Shown here: piece after piece, positions 1-10,234 of the stretch
Position numbering within the stretch: the first letter of the stretch is position 1
How the letters are laid out: every line of letters starts with the position of its first letter
Source of the DNA: Nocardioides alcanivorans
GTDB taxonomy: Bacteria; Actinomycetota; Actinomycetes; Propionibacteriales; Nocardioidaceae
DNA length: 64,000 nt
Direction: 5' to 3'
Assembly (NCBI RefSeq): GCF_021555175.1
Contig: NZ_JAKGRW010000040.1
Span: forward strand, 1-64,000
The notes under the pieces: generated by a model
The model's database searches: none
What the model saw: the letters and a program-made list of their open reading frames with translations, nothing else
What the model was told of the DNA's origin: nothing
Made by a program: the position numbers and the translations under genes

Positions 1-620
1 CTCGGAGGACGCACGCCGGTGACGCCATCTCCACGCCGACGGCGGCGACGGCGTACAGGTCGGCGCGCGGGTCCGGGGTCGGCGCCGTACCACTGCTCGG
101 GCGCCATGTAGCCGGGTGTGCCGATCGCCATCGACGCACGGGTCATCCGCGGCTCGTCGAGAGGGGCGGCGATCCCGAAGTCGGTCAACCGCACGTGCGG
201 GCGTCCACCGCCGGTGGAGCTCGAGCAGGAGGTTGGCCGGCTTCACGTCGCGGTGGACGATGCCGGTCGCGTGCACGGCCTCCAGTGCCTGCAAGGTCTG
301 GTCGAGGATCTCGCCGACCCAACGGACCCGGGAGTGCCCCGTGGTCGCGAAGGAGGTCGGCGACGGACCCGCCACGCACCATCGGCATGGTGAAGAGCAC
401 CCGGTCGTCCACGCCCGCCCAGGACTGGGGGGTCACCACGTGTCGGTGGTCGATGCGCATCGACTGCTCGCGTACGAAGCGGAGCAGCGAAGCGGCGTCG
501 GACTGGCCCAGGATCTTGGCCGCCTTCACCTGACCGTCGGCGTGGATCACGGACGCACCAGACCGAGCCCATGCCGCCGGTAGGCGATCTGCTCGAGCAG
601 CTCGTAGCGGCCAGCGAAGT
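1..620 (-). pseudogene. Ser/Thr protein kinase (PknB-type), N-terminal part, frameshifted and cut by window edge
   Basis: Read from a GTG at 620-618 on the minus strand (VTDYFAGRYELLEQ). Kinase landmarks appear in order but in different frames: the glycine-rich loop GGMGSVW near 585-565, a segment containing VKAAKILG with the likely ATP-anchoring lysine, the catalytic loop HRDVKPANLL near 258-228, and then LTDFGIAAP and GTPGYMAPEQW of the activation segment near 190-100. At least three frame changes are needed to join them. All catalytic motifs are intact once the frames are joined, so sequencing indels are as likely as a true pseudogene. The C-terminal half, including any membrane or sensor domain, lies outside the window, so substrate and role cannot be stated. 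Confidence 0.75.
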
Positions 621-687
621 AATCGGTCACGGCGCTGACCCTACCCATTTGGCGCATGCTCACCCCCCATCAGGGAAGATGGATGTC

Positions 688-1622
688 ATGAGTCAGCAGC
701 CGTTCTCGCGTCCCGGTGCCTTCGACCTCTCCGGCCTCGGCCAGCCTGCCCCCGGTGTCCCGGCGAACCCCGCCGGCGCAGCTGCAGGAGACCGTCTCGG
801 CTCCGCCTACGCGGTGGAGATCGATGAGCAGAACTTCCAGTCGGTGCTCGAGGAGTCACGCATCGCCCCGGTCGTGGTCTTCTTCCACTCCGCCTCCCGC
901 GCGCCGGAGAGCGCTGCGATGGCCAGCGACCTGGTCACGGTCGCCGATGAGAACGCGGGCCGCTTCCTGGTCGCCCTCGTCGACATCGATGCCGTGCCGC
1001 AGATCGCGCAGGCGATGCAGATCCCGCAGGTGCCGATGATGATGGTGCTGCTCGATGGTCGCCCGGTCACCCAGCCGGTGCCCGGTGCGCTGTCGATCGA
1101 CGAGCTGCGCACCCTCTTCGGCCAGCTCACCCAGCAGCTCACGGCGCAGGGCATCGTCGACCGTCACCAGCCGCGTTCGCAGGCGGTGGCGGGTGACGAG
1201 GAGAGGAACTCGACCCGCGTTACGCTCCGGCCCAGGACGCACTGGCTGCTGGTGACATCGACGGCGCGGTCGCCGAGTACGAGAAGCTCGTCGACGCCAA
1301 CCCGGCCGACACCGAGGCCGCCGCCGGCCTGGCGATGGCCAAGGTGCTCCAGCGCACCCAGGGCGTCGACCTCAATGCCGCTCGCGCTGCCGCGGCGGAG
1401 CGCCCCGACGACATCGCCGCGCAGACGATGGTCGCCGACCTCGACATGCTCGGCGGTCACGTCGACGACGCGTTCAACCGCCTGATCGACCTCGTGCGTC
1501 GTACCTCCGACGACGACCGCGACGCCGCCCGTACCCATCTGCTCGGCCTCTTCGCCGCCGTCGGGAACTCCGACGAGCGGGTCATCCGGGGTCGGCAGAA
1601 CCTCGCGTCGGCGCTGTTCTGA
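688..1622 (+). CDS. Thioredoxin-fold/TPR protein, CnoX (YbbN)-like, one frameshift
   Basis: The ATG at 688 opens MSQQPFSRPGAFDLSGLG. A thioredoxin fold follows (residues ~45-150) and then a TPR-like helical tail (from LAAGDIDGAVAEYEKLV to the end). This architecture is that of CnoX/YbbN holdase co-chaperones. The usual WCxxC redox motif is replaced by FFHSASRAPES (residues ~65-75), so no dithiol catalysis is expected. The frame slips near 1205-1212: before it the protein reads QAVAGDEE, after it ELDPRYAPAQDAL continues one frame over to the stop at 1620-1622. A missing G in the GAG-rich stretch explains it. The restored product is about 311 residues, normal for the family. It is divergent from the kinase. 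Confidence 0.8.
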
Positions 1623-1649
1623 GCTGCCGGGGCTGAGCCCGCAGCGCGC

Positions 1650-2543
1650 TCAGGCCCGGCCGGACTCCGTGTAACCGGGGCCGCCGTCGAGCGCTGCCAG
1701 CGCCGCCTCGATGCGGCGCGCGGTGAAGTCGGCCGCCCGGTCGCGGATCTCGTCGAGGGTCAGGAAGCGGGCCTCCCGGATCTCGCGGGCCTCGTAGATT
1801 GCACGGTCGAGGAGTGCGGCCTCGTGGACGCCCCCGTCGAAGACGAGGCAGACCGCGTCGTCCCAGCCGCCCCACGGCGGCAGCCAGTCGGTGAGGAGGA
1901 GCTCGCCGGCCGGCAGCTCGAGGCCGAGCTCCTCCTCGAGTTCGCGAGTGACCGCGAGCTTGGGTGACTCGCCGACCTCCACCACCCCGCCGGGCAGGTC
2001 CCAGTCGCGCTTGTAGGTGAGGTGGCACAGCAGCACCCGGCCCTCGGGATCGCGCACCAACAGCTGGCCGATGGCGCGCTTGCGCGGCAGGAACGAGTTG
2101 AGGAGCGCCCGGAACGACGAGGGGTCGCTCAGCGGGGGATCAGTGGCCATCCTCGCCAGCAGGACCTGCTCGGTCTCGCTCTGGTGACCGGGCACCAAGC
2201 GGCTGACACCTTCGCGGAGCAGGCCGGCCCGGGTGGCGACGCCGAGGGCTTGCCGGTTGTCGGCAGGCACCCGGGCCTCCACCCGTCCGAGCCCGCGTCC
2301 ACCCTGTCCGGTCTCGGTCATCGCCCAGTCGGTGAGCAGGCGCAGGGCCCGGGTGGCGCTGCCACGACCGCGGTGCGCTTCCCCGAGCCGCCACACCAAC
2401 CGACCGGTGCCGGCGCCGACGTGGTGCAGCTCGACGGTGCCCACTGCGGCACCGTCACGGACGACGGTGAAGGTCTCCCGGTCGCCATCGCGGACGTGGT
2501 CGGCGAGTCGGACGGTGCCGTCGGTCAGATCGGGGAAGGACAC
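1650..2543 (-). CDS. GNAT acetyltransferase-Nudix hydrolase fusion
   Basis: This 297-residue protein has two domains. Residues ~1-130 form a GNAT fold with the acetyl-CoA loop region HRGRGSATRALRLL. Residues ~150-290 form a Nudix domain whose box reads GGVVEVGESPKLAVTREL and continues EEELGLEL, with all the Glu residues of the REUXEEXGU core present. Nudix enzymes cleave nucleoside diphosphates linked to another moiety, and GNAT enzymes acetylate amines. The shared substrate, if any, is not evident. The gene is downstream of the DyP peroxidase gene on the same strand, separated by only a few bases, so it is probably co-transcribed with the copper/heme group. It ends convergent with the thioredoxin-like gene. 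Confidence 0.85.
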   Translation of the reverse strand: MSFPDLTDGTVRLADHVRDGDRETFTVVRDGAAVGTVELHHVGAGTGRLVWRLGEAHRGRGSATRALRLLTDWAMTETGQGGRGLGRVEARVPADNRQALGVATRAGLLREGVSRLVPGHQSETEQVLLARMATDPPLSDPSSFRALLNSFLPRKRAIGQLLVRDPEGRVLLCHLTYKRDWDLPGGVVEVGESPKLAVTRELEEELGLELPAGELLLTDWLPPWGGWDDAVCLVFDGGVHEAALLDRAIYEAREIREARFLTLDEIRDRAADFTARRIEAALAALDGGPGYTESGRA

Positions 2544-2547
2544 GGCC

Positions 2548-3756
2548 TCACCCTATGACCCCGTCCCCAAGCCAGCCGCCCTCCCGGAAGCCCGGAAGGA
2601 CGGCGAACTCGGCCGAGCCGACCGCGGTGGTCCACTCGTTGAGGGCGTCGGACTCGTCGAGGCTCTGCTGGATCCGGGTGAACTGACGTTCCACGTCGAC
2701 CTGGTAGGAGGAGAAGAGCAGGCCGGTCTCCACCCGGGTGCCGCGTGCGTCGGTCACCGTCTCGGTGAAGTTGGCACCGATCCGATGGATCCGGGCACCT
2801 CCGTTGAGGCTGGGATGGGCTCGCAACGCGTGGGCGTCACGGGCGATCACCCAGCGACCCTCCTCGCGGGCGTCCGGGTCGATGTCGGTGAGCTCCTCGC
2901 CGCCTGTCAGTGGTGCTCCGGTGGCCAGGTCGCGACCGACGGAGGCCTCCATCTCGACACGGGTCAGCCGCTCCCACTCATCCATGTCCATGAGGATCCG
3001 ACGCACGACAAGGGTGGTGCCGCCCGTCCACGGGCCGCGCGGGATCCACACGGTCCGGTCGAACAGATCGGTGTCGGGAAGTGCGTTGGCCGATCCGTCG
3101 ACCTGCGCGAAGAGGTTGCGCCCGGTCACCCTCTTGCCTGCACCGTCGGTGCCCCGCCAGGTGCCCGACTGCTGCCAGCGCACGGACGCGAAGGGGCGAG
3201 CGTCGCGCACCAGTGTGCGTACGGCGTGGGCCACGCTGGTGCCGTCGGCTCCACCCACGACCAGGACGAGGTCACCACCACTCCAGCGTTCCTCGAGTCG
3301 GTCGTGCTTCATGGCGGGGACGGCCACCAGCCCGGGCGCGTCCAGGCCGAAGCGGCGTACGGGGGCCCGGCCCAGGCCGACGGTGACGGTGAGCCGGGCA
3401 GGCTGGGACAGGTCACGGGCAGGATCGCCCGGCACTGCGCGTCCCTCCGCGAGGGCCACGACATCGGTGGTCCACACCTTCATCAGGCGTACGACGGCAG
3501 CGCGGTCGACGTCATCGTGCAGGTCGAGTGCCACCAGGGTGCTCGCTGCGGGAGGCGGGGCGGCGATGCCGGGTTGGTGGGCGCCGTACGGACTGATCAC
3601 GGGGGTGGCCGCGATGCCGCCGGGGCTGCGCGAGCCACGATCACTCGATCGGGAGTCGAGCAGCGCCGCCGTGGCGGGAGCGGCGATCGCCGCTCCCGCC
3701 ACAGCACTGCCCACGTGACCGAGCAGCTTGCGCCGCCCGATGCCACGGGTCTCCAT
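2548..3756 (-). CDS. efeB: Dyp-type peroxidase / deferrochelatase, EfeB family, Tat-exported
   Basis: The 402-residue protein begins METRGIGRRKLLGH followed by an Ala-rich hydrophobic stretch. This is a twin-arginine-type signal, consistent with export of a folded heme protein. The family motif appears as NLFAQVDGSANALP, the equivalent of GxxDG with its catalytic Asp. The later RAHPSLNGGARIHRIGANF holds the proximal heme histidine region. Dyp peroxidases of this class oxidise ferrous iron or take part in heme-iron release at the cell surface. The ATG overlaps the stop of the upstream PCu(A)C gene by one base (TGATG), showing translational coupling. No efeU or efeO gene is adjacent, so the assignment to a complete EfeUOB iron system is not supported here. 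Confidence 0.85.
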   Translation of the reverse strand: METRGIGRRKLLGHVGSAVAGAAIAAPATAALLDSRSSDRGSRSPGGIAATPVISPYGAHQPGIAAPPPAASTLVALDLHDDVDRAAVVRLMKVWTTDVVALAEGRAVPGDPARDLSQPARLTVTVGLGRAPVRRFGLDAPGLVAVPAMKHDRLEERWSGGDLVLVVGGADGTSVAHAVRTLVRDARPFASVRWQQSGTWRGTDGAGKRVTGRNLFAQVDGSANALPDTDLFDRTVWIPRGPWTGGTTLVVRRILMDMDEWERLTRVEMEASVGRDLATGAPLTGGEELTDIDPDAREEGRWVIARDAHALRAHPSLNGGARIHRIGANFTETVTDARGTRVETGLLFSSYQVDVERQFTRIQQSLDESDALNEWTTAVGSAEFAVLPGFREGGWLGDGVIG

Positions 3757-4376
3757 CAGTGTTCGTGCCCGTCTTCCTCGACGACCTTGTCGTCACCACC
3801 GTGGGTGTGCTCCGGGGTGCCGGGCTCGTGGTAGTGCCCCTCCTCCTCGGTGAACTCCTTCACCGGGACGGTCACCGTGACCGAGCTGCCGTCGGAGAAG
3901 CCCAGGGTGAGGTCGATCTCCTCACCAGGGGTGAGCTCGCGGGTCAGGTCCATCAGCATCACGTGGTAGCCGCCGGGCTGGAGCAGCATGTCCTTGCCGG
4001 CCTCGATGACGATCCCGCCGTCGACCTGCTGCATGACCATGTCGCCGTCCTTCATGGCCATCTCGTGCAACTCGGTCCGTCCGGCCACATCGGTGCTGGC
4101 GCTCTCGAGCGTGATGTCCTCGTCGCTCGGGTTGTCGAGCAGCATGAACGCGGCGCTCATCGTCGAGTCGGTGCTGCCGACGGTGCCGCGGGCCCACGGT
4201 TCGGAGATCGAGATGCGGGCCGCGACGGCTTCGGTGGTCCCGTCACTGGGTGTCGACGAGTTGCTGGTGGTGCCGGACGCGTTGTCGTCGCTGTCGTCGC
4301 CGCAGGCTGCGAAGCCGGCGAGGGCGGCCACCAGGACGGCGGCCAGGGCGGTGCGGGTGGTCAGGGTCTTGCTCAT
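3756..4376 (-). CDS. PCu(A)C-type copper chaperone lipoprotein
   Basis: The 206-residue protein starts MSKTLTTRTALAAVL and has a lipobox-like end to its signal (AGFAAC, Cys25), so it is predicted to be anchored outside the membrane. The PCu(A)C copper motif is clear: ELHEMAMKDGDMVM followed about twenty residues later by YHVMLMDL, giving the His/Met ligands for Cu(I). The C-terminus is His/Glu-rich (GHYHEPGTPEHTHGG and a final DGHEH), a likely second metal-binding tail. Such proteins hand copper to cytochrome oxidase or other extracytoplasmic cuproenzymes. It sits between a membrane protein gene (45 bp upstream) and efeB (1-bp overlap), which argues for a metal-trafficking operon. Confidence 0.88.
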   Translation of the reverse strand: MSKTLTTRTALAAVLVAALAGFAACGDDSDDNASGTTSNSSTPSDGTTEAVAARISISEPWARGTVGSTDSTMSAAFMLLDNPSDEDITLESASTDVAGRTELHEMAMKDGDMVMQQVDGGIVIEAGKDMLLQPGGYHVMLMDLTRELTPGEEIDLTLGFSDGSSVTVTVPVKEFTEEEGHYHEPGTPEHTHGGDDKVVEEDGHEH

Positions 4377-4420
4377 GTGCGTGCTCCTCAAGGGCAGGCG
4401 GAATCGCGCTGCCTCGTGGG

Positions 4421-5185
4421 TCAGCGCGCGGGAAGGGGTGTGCTCGGGGCGAGGAGCGCCGGTGGACCGCGGTGGGAGACGACCCGGTGCACGAATGCGG
4501 GATGCGGCCTGGCCACCCTGAGGGCAGCGGTACGCCGCAGCGCGGCAGGAAAGCGTCGCAGTGCGGTCGTGATCGTGGCGGCAAAGACCAGCAGGGCCAC
4601 GGCCTGACGGGGCGAGGCGGCGTCGACCCGATCGGCGCTGAGGGCGAGCAGGGTGGCCAGGGCGCGTTCGCCGGAAGCCAGCCACAGCGCCACGACAACG
4701 GCGGCCAGGGTGTGGGTGAGCACCATCAACGGGCTCGTGCCCACGAGGTGCTCCCACTGGTGGAGCAGGACCGCTGAGGGGTCGATGGCGGTGTGTCCGC
4801 TGGCAGCGGCGATCGCGTCCTGCCTCGCGGCGTACTGATCGAGGAGGGAACCGGCACCGGTGGGAGTCGCGACTGTCGGGCCGGCAGCGGTCTGGCTGAC
4901 TCCGTGGCCGGCCATCACACTCAAGAAGGCGTGGAGCACCGCCTGCCCGCCGACGACGAGGGCCAGCAGACGCATCCGGCTGGCCGGGTGGTGCAGGAAC
5001 CAGCGGACCACGACGGCCGTGCCCAGCAGCAGCCAGCCGAGGCTGGAGGTCGACGGCAGCAACCCGTCGGCGATGACATGGGAGAAGGCGGCGCACGACA
5101 GGATCACCGCTGCGAGCAGGAGCGCGCGCAGCAGCACCACGGGTGCGCCCAGGCGGCCTGCCGGGGGCGAACTGCTCAGCTGCAT
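4421..5185 (-). CDS. Multi-pass membrane protein, first gene of copper/heme group
   Basis: The 254-residue protein starts MQLSSSPPAGRL. It has four or five hydrophobic segments: residues ~15-40, 48-62, 75-95, 155-175 and 190-210. Histidines lie near membrane edges (HVIADG, LHHPASR, HQWEHLVG), which would suit metal or heme chemistry, but this is only suggestive. I do not recognise a named family. Its place 45 bp upstream of the PCu(A)C chaperone, on the same strand, suggests a role in copper homeostasis or cytochrome oxidase maturation. The Ala/Arg-rich tail after residue ~215 (RRFPAALRRTAALRVARP) is probably cytoplasmic. Confidence 0.6.
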   Translation of the reverse strand: MQLSSSPPAGRLGAPVVLLRALLLAAVILSCAAFSHVIADGLLPSTSSLGWLLLGTAVVVRWFLHHPASRMRLLALVVGGQAVLHAFLSVMAGHGVSQTAAGPTVATPTGAGSLLDQYAARQDAIAAASGHTAIDPSAVLLHQWEHLVGTSPLMVLTHTLAAVVVALWLASGERALATLLALSADRVDAASPRQAVALLVFAATITTALRRFPAALRRTAALRVARPHPAFVHRVVSHRGPPALLAPSTPLPAR

Positions 5186-5208
5186 CGCCTCATCCTCCGA
5201 GCCGAAGT

Positions 5209-6909
<1,701 letters not shown>

Positions 6910-7011
6910 GACGTGAGCCTTGCCGATCCCCGGGGCACGTTCAACTCAGGCGCGCCGCGCTCAGTAGGCTCGACGGCGATCAGTCCGAGACTTTCGCCGA
7001 GGAGGCACAGC

Positions 7012-7791
7012 ATGGGTGAGTTCGTGAAGTTCGAGGTGGCTGACGGGGTCGGCACCATTCGGCTCGACCGTCCCAAGATGAACGCACTCAGCCGCGCGGT
7101 GCAGGAGGAGCTCCGCGAGGCGGCCACGGAGGCGACCCGACGCGATGACGTCAAGGCGGTCGTCGTGTACGGCGGCGAGCGGGTCTTCGCGGCCGGTGCC
7201 GACGTCAAGGAGATGGCCGACATGTCGTACGCCGACATGGTCAAGGAGTCGGGTGACCTGCAGTCCGCGTTCACCGCGGTTGCCCAGATCCCCAAGCCCG
7301 TCGTGGCTGCCGTGACCGGGTATGCGTTGGGTGGTGGCTGCGAGTTGGCTCTGTGCGCCGACGTACGGTTCGCGGCCGACGACGCGACCTTCGGCCAGCC
7401 GGAGATCCTGCTCGGCATCATCCCGGGCGCCGGCGGCACCCAGCGTCTCACCCGTCTGATCGGACCCAGCAAGGCGAAGGACATCATCTTCACCGGGCGG
7501 TTCGTCAAGGCGGACGAGGCACTCGCCATCGGTCTCGTCGACCAGCTCCACCCGGCTGCCGAGGTCTACGAGCGGGCCGTGGCGTGGGCCAAGCAGTTCG
7601 CCAACGCGGCGACCCTCGCGGTGCGTGCCGCCAAGCAGAGCATCGATGCCGGTCTGGAGGTCGACCTCACCACGGGCCTGGAGATCGAGCGTCAGCAGTT
7701 CGCCGGCCTCTTCGCCACGGAGGACGGCCCCATCGGCATGAAGTCGTTCGTCGAGAACGGCCCGGGCAAGGCCCAGTTCCTCGGTCGCTGA
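7012..7791 (+). CDS. Enoyl-CoA hydratase (crotonase family)
   Basis: This 259-residue crotonase-fold protein starts MGEFVKFEVADGVGTIRLDR at 7012, preceded by GGAGG at about 7000-7004. The oxyanion-hole segments are present: AAGADVKEM, and GYALGGGCELALCAD with the first catalytic Glu. PEILLGIIPGAGGTQRL carries the second Glu, so hydratase activity on trans-2-enoyl-CoA in beta-oxidation is well supported rather than an isomerase-only variant. Downstream lie small unrelated genes. The etfBA genes about 1.7 kb away encode the electron acceptor for acyl-CoA dehydrogenases, which fits a fatty-acid catabolism theme but is not an operon. Confidence 0.93.
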   Translation: MGEFVKFEVADGVGTIRLDRPKMNALSRAVQEELREAATEATRRDDVKAVVVYGGERVFAAGADVKEMADMSYADMVKESGDLQSAFTAVAQIPKPVVAAVTGYALGGGCELALCADVRFAADDATFGQPEILLGIIPGAGGTQRLTRLIGPSKAKDIIFTGRFVKADEALAIGLVDQLHPAAEVYERAVAWAKQFANAATLAVRAAKQSIDAGLEVDLTTGLEIERQQFAGLFATEDGPIGMKSFVENGPGKAQFLGR

Positions 7792-7899
7792 CCCGACGAA
7801 CCCCTCGCTTGCGCGCGTCGTCCTCGTTTTCCTGGACGGATGGGGCCCTGTGCTGGATAGGGTGCGGCGGACACATCCGATGAGTGAGAGGCGGGGACG

Positions 7900-8217
7900 G
7901 TGCGCAAGCAGATGGAACTGAGCACGGTGCGGGTACGTGTGGCCCAGCTGGTGTGGGCGTTGTGCGCGCTGGCCGCCGTGCTGCTCGCTCTCGGAGCGCT
8001 CACCTATGCGCTGAAGGCCAACTCCGACAACGGCGCCGTGACCTTCATCAGGGACGCGGCCGGGTGGCTCGACCTCGGGATCTTCGACGTCGACAACGGT
8101 GTCAAGCAGTTCTCCGGGGACTCCGCCGAGACCAAGAACGCCCTCTTCAACTGGGGACTTGCTGCCGTCGTCTGGCTGATCGTCGGTCGGATCGCGGACC
8201 GACTCATCAGGCCCTGA
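7900..8217 (+). CDS. Small conserved membrane protein, two transmembrane segments
   Basis: The 105-residue protein starts from GTG (MRKQMELSTVRVRVAQLVW). It has hydrophobic helices at residues ~14-38 and ~82-99, joined by a soluble loop containing a DLGIFDVDNGVK stretch. The C-terminus RIADRLIRP is positively charged, predicting both ends cytoplasmic. I recognise no named family, though the layout looks like actinobacterial conserved hypothetical proteins. The function is unknown. It stands alone, with about 108 bp to the hydratase gene upstream and about 180 bp of structured leader to the next gene. Confidence 0.7.
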   Translation: MRKQMELSTVRVRVAQLVWALCALAAVLLALGALTYALKANSDNGAVTFIRDAAGWLDLGIFDVDNGVKQFSGDSAETKNALFNWGLAAVVWLIVGRIADRLIRP

Positions 8218-8321
8218 CGTCGCGGGGCAGGGTGATTGGGTCAATTGTCCCTGAATTGGCGTGTGACCCTTCCCACATGCGTCATTTCGTGATCTAGTTA
8301 CCGGCGGGTCACGAGGGTTTC

Positions 8322-8395
8322 GGTCTCGGCAGGAGACCACTTGGCGACCTCTGGCGGCGTTCAGCCGCCGCCGGTTGATTTGGGAGGATCAAACC
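8322..8395 (+). promoter_or_regulatory. Three tandem hairpins in 5' leader; last loop presents the ribosome binding site
   Basis: Three short inverted repeats follow one another just before the ATG at 8398. They are GGTCTC/GAGACC (8322-8338), GGCGGC-GTTCA-GCCGCC (8353-8369) and GGTTGAT/ATCAAACC (8373-8395, one bulged base). The third places GGGAGG, the ribosome binding site, in its loop. This would suit control of translation, or simply mRNA stability for a secreted protein. I cannot match it to a known riboswitch. Confidence 0.4.
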
Positions 8396-8397
8396 GC

Positions 8398-9237
8398 ATG
8401 CGTCAGATTCATCTGCGTCGTTTCGCTGTCGGAGGCGCCGCCGCCGCGCTCGCAGTGAGCGGGCTCGTCATCACTTCGCCGGCCCACGCCGACAGTGCTC
8501 CGTTGAACTACACCTGCGAAGTGCCGATTCTCGGCGCCCAGCAGTTCGTAACCACGTTGTCCGCCCCGGCCACGGTGGAGGTGGGTGCCCAGCCCACCCT
8601 GAACGCCGATGTCGAGGTGCCTGAGGGCCTGGTGAGCAGCCTGCGCGACCTCCTGGGAGGGAAGAGCGTCATGGGCGACGCCGACGCGCAGGTCATTGCC
8701 AACGAGACGCCCGCCACGGCGTCCCTGAAGATCCCCAAGACGGCGGTGCCCGCGTCGGGTTCGTTGGTCGTGAAGGCGTCGGGCAAGCTGGCGCTCCCCG
8801 GCAGTGCCGCAGTCGGCTCCACGGCCGCTCTCGTTGCCGGTGACTACACCGTGAACCTCACGGTGAACACCGACGGCGACCCGTTGGGGCCCCTGGCGGT
8901 TCCGTGCACCCTCGATGAGGGACAGGACAACGCGATTGGCACCGTCAAGGTCGTCAAGGCTGGCTCGAAGTCCAAGGTCACGGCCAAGGGCAAGAAGGGC
9001 AAGGCCGTCGTCAAGGTGAAGGTCGCCTCCACCACGTCGGTCAAGGCGACCGGCAAGGTGAAGGTCACCCTGAAGGGCAAGAAGAAGGTCACCAAGAACG
9101 TCAAGGTGAACAAGAAGGGCGTCGCCAAGGTGGCGGTCAAGAAGCTCAAGAAGGGCAAGTACAAGGTCACCGCGAAGTACGCCGGCGACAAGAACGTCAA
9201 GGCCTCGACGGCCAAGGGCAACGTGAAGGTCAAGTGA
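8398..9237 (+). CDS. Secreted protein with Lys-rich Ig-like C-terminal domain
   Basis: The 279-residue protein starts MRQIHLRRFAVGG and has a signal peptide ending at SPAHA-D (~residue 31). The N-terminal half (SAPLNYTCEVPILG, VEVGAQPTLNADVEVP) resembles actinobacterial secreted domains with a conserved YTC/PC cysteine pair. The C-terminal ~90 residues are extremely Lys/Val-rich (for example GKVKVTLKGKKKVTKNVKV, then a YKVTAKYAGDKNVKAS end) and match the beta-strand pattern of bacterial Ig-like repeats. A positively charged surface suggests contact with wall polymers or nucleic acid, which is inference. It is monocistronic, with structured leader hairpins before it and a strong hairpin after it. 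Confidence 0.75.
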   Translation: MRQIHLRRFAVGGAAAALAVSGLVITSPAHADSAPLNYTCEVPILGAQQFVTTLSAPATVEVGAQPTLNADVEVPEGLVSSLRDLLGGKSVMGDADAQVIANETPATASLKIPKTAVPASGSLVVKASGKLALPGSAAVGSTAALVAGDYTVNLTVNTDGDPLGPLAVPCTLDEGQDNAIGTVKVVKAGSKSKVTAKGKKGKAVVKVKVASTTSVKATGKVKVTLKGKKKVTKNVKVNKKGVAKVAVKKLKKGKYKVTAKYAGDKNVKASTAKGNVKVK

Positions 9238-9254
9238 CCTGATCGTCCTCACGG

Positions 9255-9286
9255 CGACCCCGTTCGGCTTCGGTCGGACGGGGTCG
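9255..9286 (+). terminator. GC-rich hairpin after the Lys-rich secreted protein gene
   Basis: The perfect 9-bp inverted repeat CGACCCCGT/ACGGGGTCG has a 14-base loop and starts 17 bp after the stop. There is no U-run, as is usual for actinobacterial hairpin terminators. Confidence 0.6.
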
Positions 9287-9434
9287 TCGGGATTTTCGAC
9301 AGTACTTTGTGACTTATCGCATCGTGGGCTGTATTCCGTGACCTGATGACTACCTAGTAGCCTCCACGATGCTGGCCGCACTGCGGTTCAGGAACCGACT
9401 GCACACAGGAGGGGCCGTCCAGGCCACAACCACC

Positions 9435-10223
9435 ATGAACATTGTTGTCTGCGTGAAGCACGTGCCCGACGCCACCGCCGACCGGCGGTTCGAGTCGGAC
9501 AACACCGTCGACCGAGTTGGCGTAGACGGGCTCCTGTCGGAGCTCGACGAATACGCCGTGGAGCAGGCTCTCCAGATCAAGGAGAAGCTGGGCGACGACT
9601 CCGAGGTCACCGCACTCTGCATCGGGCCCGAGGGCGCCGTTGACGCCGTTCGCAAGGCCCTGCAGATGGGTGCCGACAAGGGCGTCATCGTCTCCGACGA
9701 CGCCATTGCCGGTTCCGACGCGCCTGCGACCTCCCTCGTCCTGGCCGAGGCCATCAAGAAGATCGGTACGCCGGACCTCGTCGTCTGCGGCATGGCGTCC
9801 ACCGACGCCGGCATGAGCGTCGTCCCGGCGATGCTCGCCGAGCGGCTCGGTCTGCCTCAGGTGACCTTCGCCTCCGTGGTGGAGACCCAGGGGGACCAGA
9901 TCCGCGCGAAGCGTGACGGCGACGCCGCCACCGAGGTCATCGGCGCGACCCTTCCGGTCGTCCTGTCGGTCACCGACCAGACCGGTGAGGCCCGCTACCC
10001 GTCCTTCAAGGGCATCATGGCCGCCAAGAAGAAGCCGCTCGAGACCTGGGCGCTCGGCGACCTCGGCGTGGATGCCGGCCAGGTCGGCCTCTCCGTCGCC
10101 TGGTCCTCCGTCGAGGAGACCACCGCCCGCCCGCCGCGCACCGCCGGCGAGATCGTCAAGGACGAGGACGGTTCGGGCGCCAAGGCGCTGGCCGAGTTCC
10201 TCGCGTCGAAGAAGTTCATCTGA
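9435..10223 (+). CDS. etfB: Electron transfer flavoprotein beta subunit
   Basis: The 262-residue protein starts MNIVVCVKHVPDATADRRF, a classical EtfB N-terminus. GLLSELDEYAVEQALQIKE and the AMP-binding region DLVVCGMASTDAGMSVVPAMLAE are present, followed by the recognition-loop end RYPSFKGIMAAKKKPLE. EtfB pairs with EtfA to carry electrons from acyl-CoA dehydrogenases to the ETF:quinone oxidoreductase. The ATG at 9435 is preferred over longer upstream frames because homology begins exactly there. etfA follows after 11 bp, so the two are co-transcribed. Confidence 0.96.
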   Translation: MNIVVCVKHVPDATADRRFESDNTVDRVGVDGLLSELDEYAVEQALQIKEKLGDDSEVTALCIGPEGAVDAVRKALQMGADKGVIVSDDAIAGSDAPATSLVLAEAIKKIGTPDLVVCGMASTDAGMSVVPAMLAERLGLPQVTFASVVETQGDQIRAKRDGDAATEVIGATLPVVLSVTDQTGEARYPSFKGIMAAKKKPLETWALGDLGVDAGQVGLSVAWSSVEETTARPPRTAGEIVKDEDGSGAKALAEFLASKKFI

Positions 10224-10234
10224 GGAGTTTGAAC

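Noticed and set aside
2233..3834. A 533-codon open frame on the plus strand
   Set aside because: It is antisense to the Nudix fusion and efeB genes, Arg/Pro/Ser-rich, and shows no family features. Long shadow frames are expected at this G+C content.
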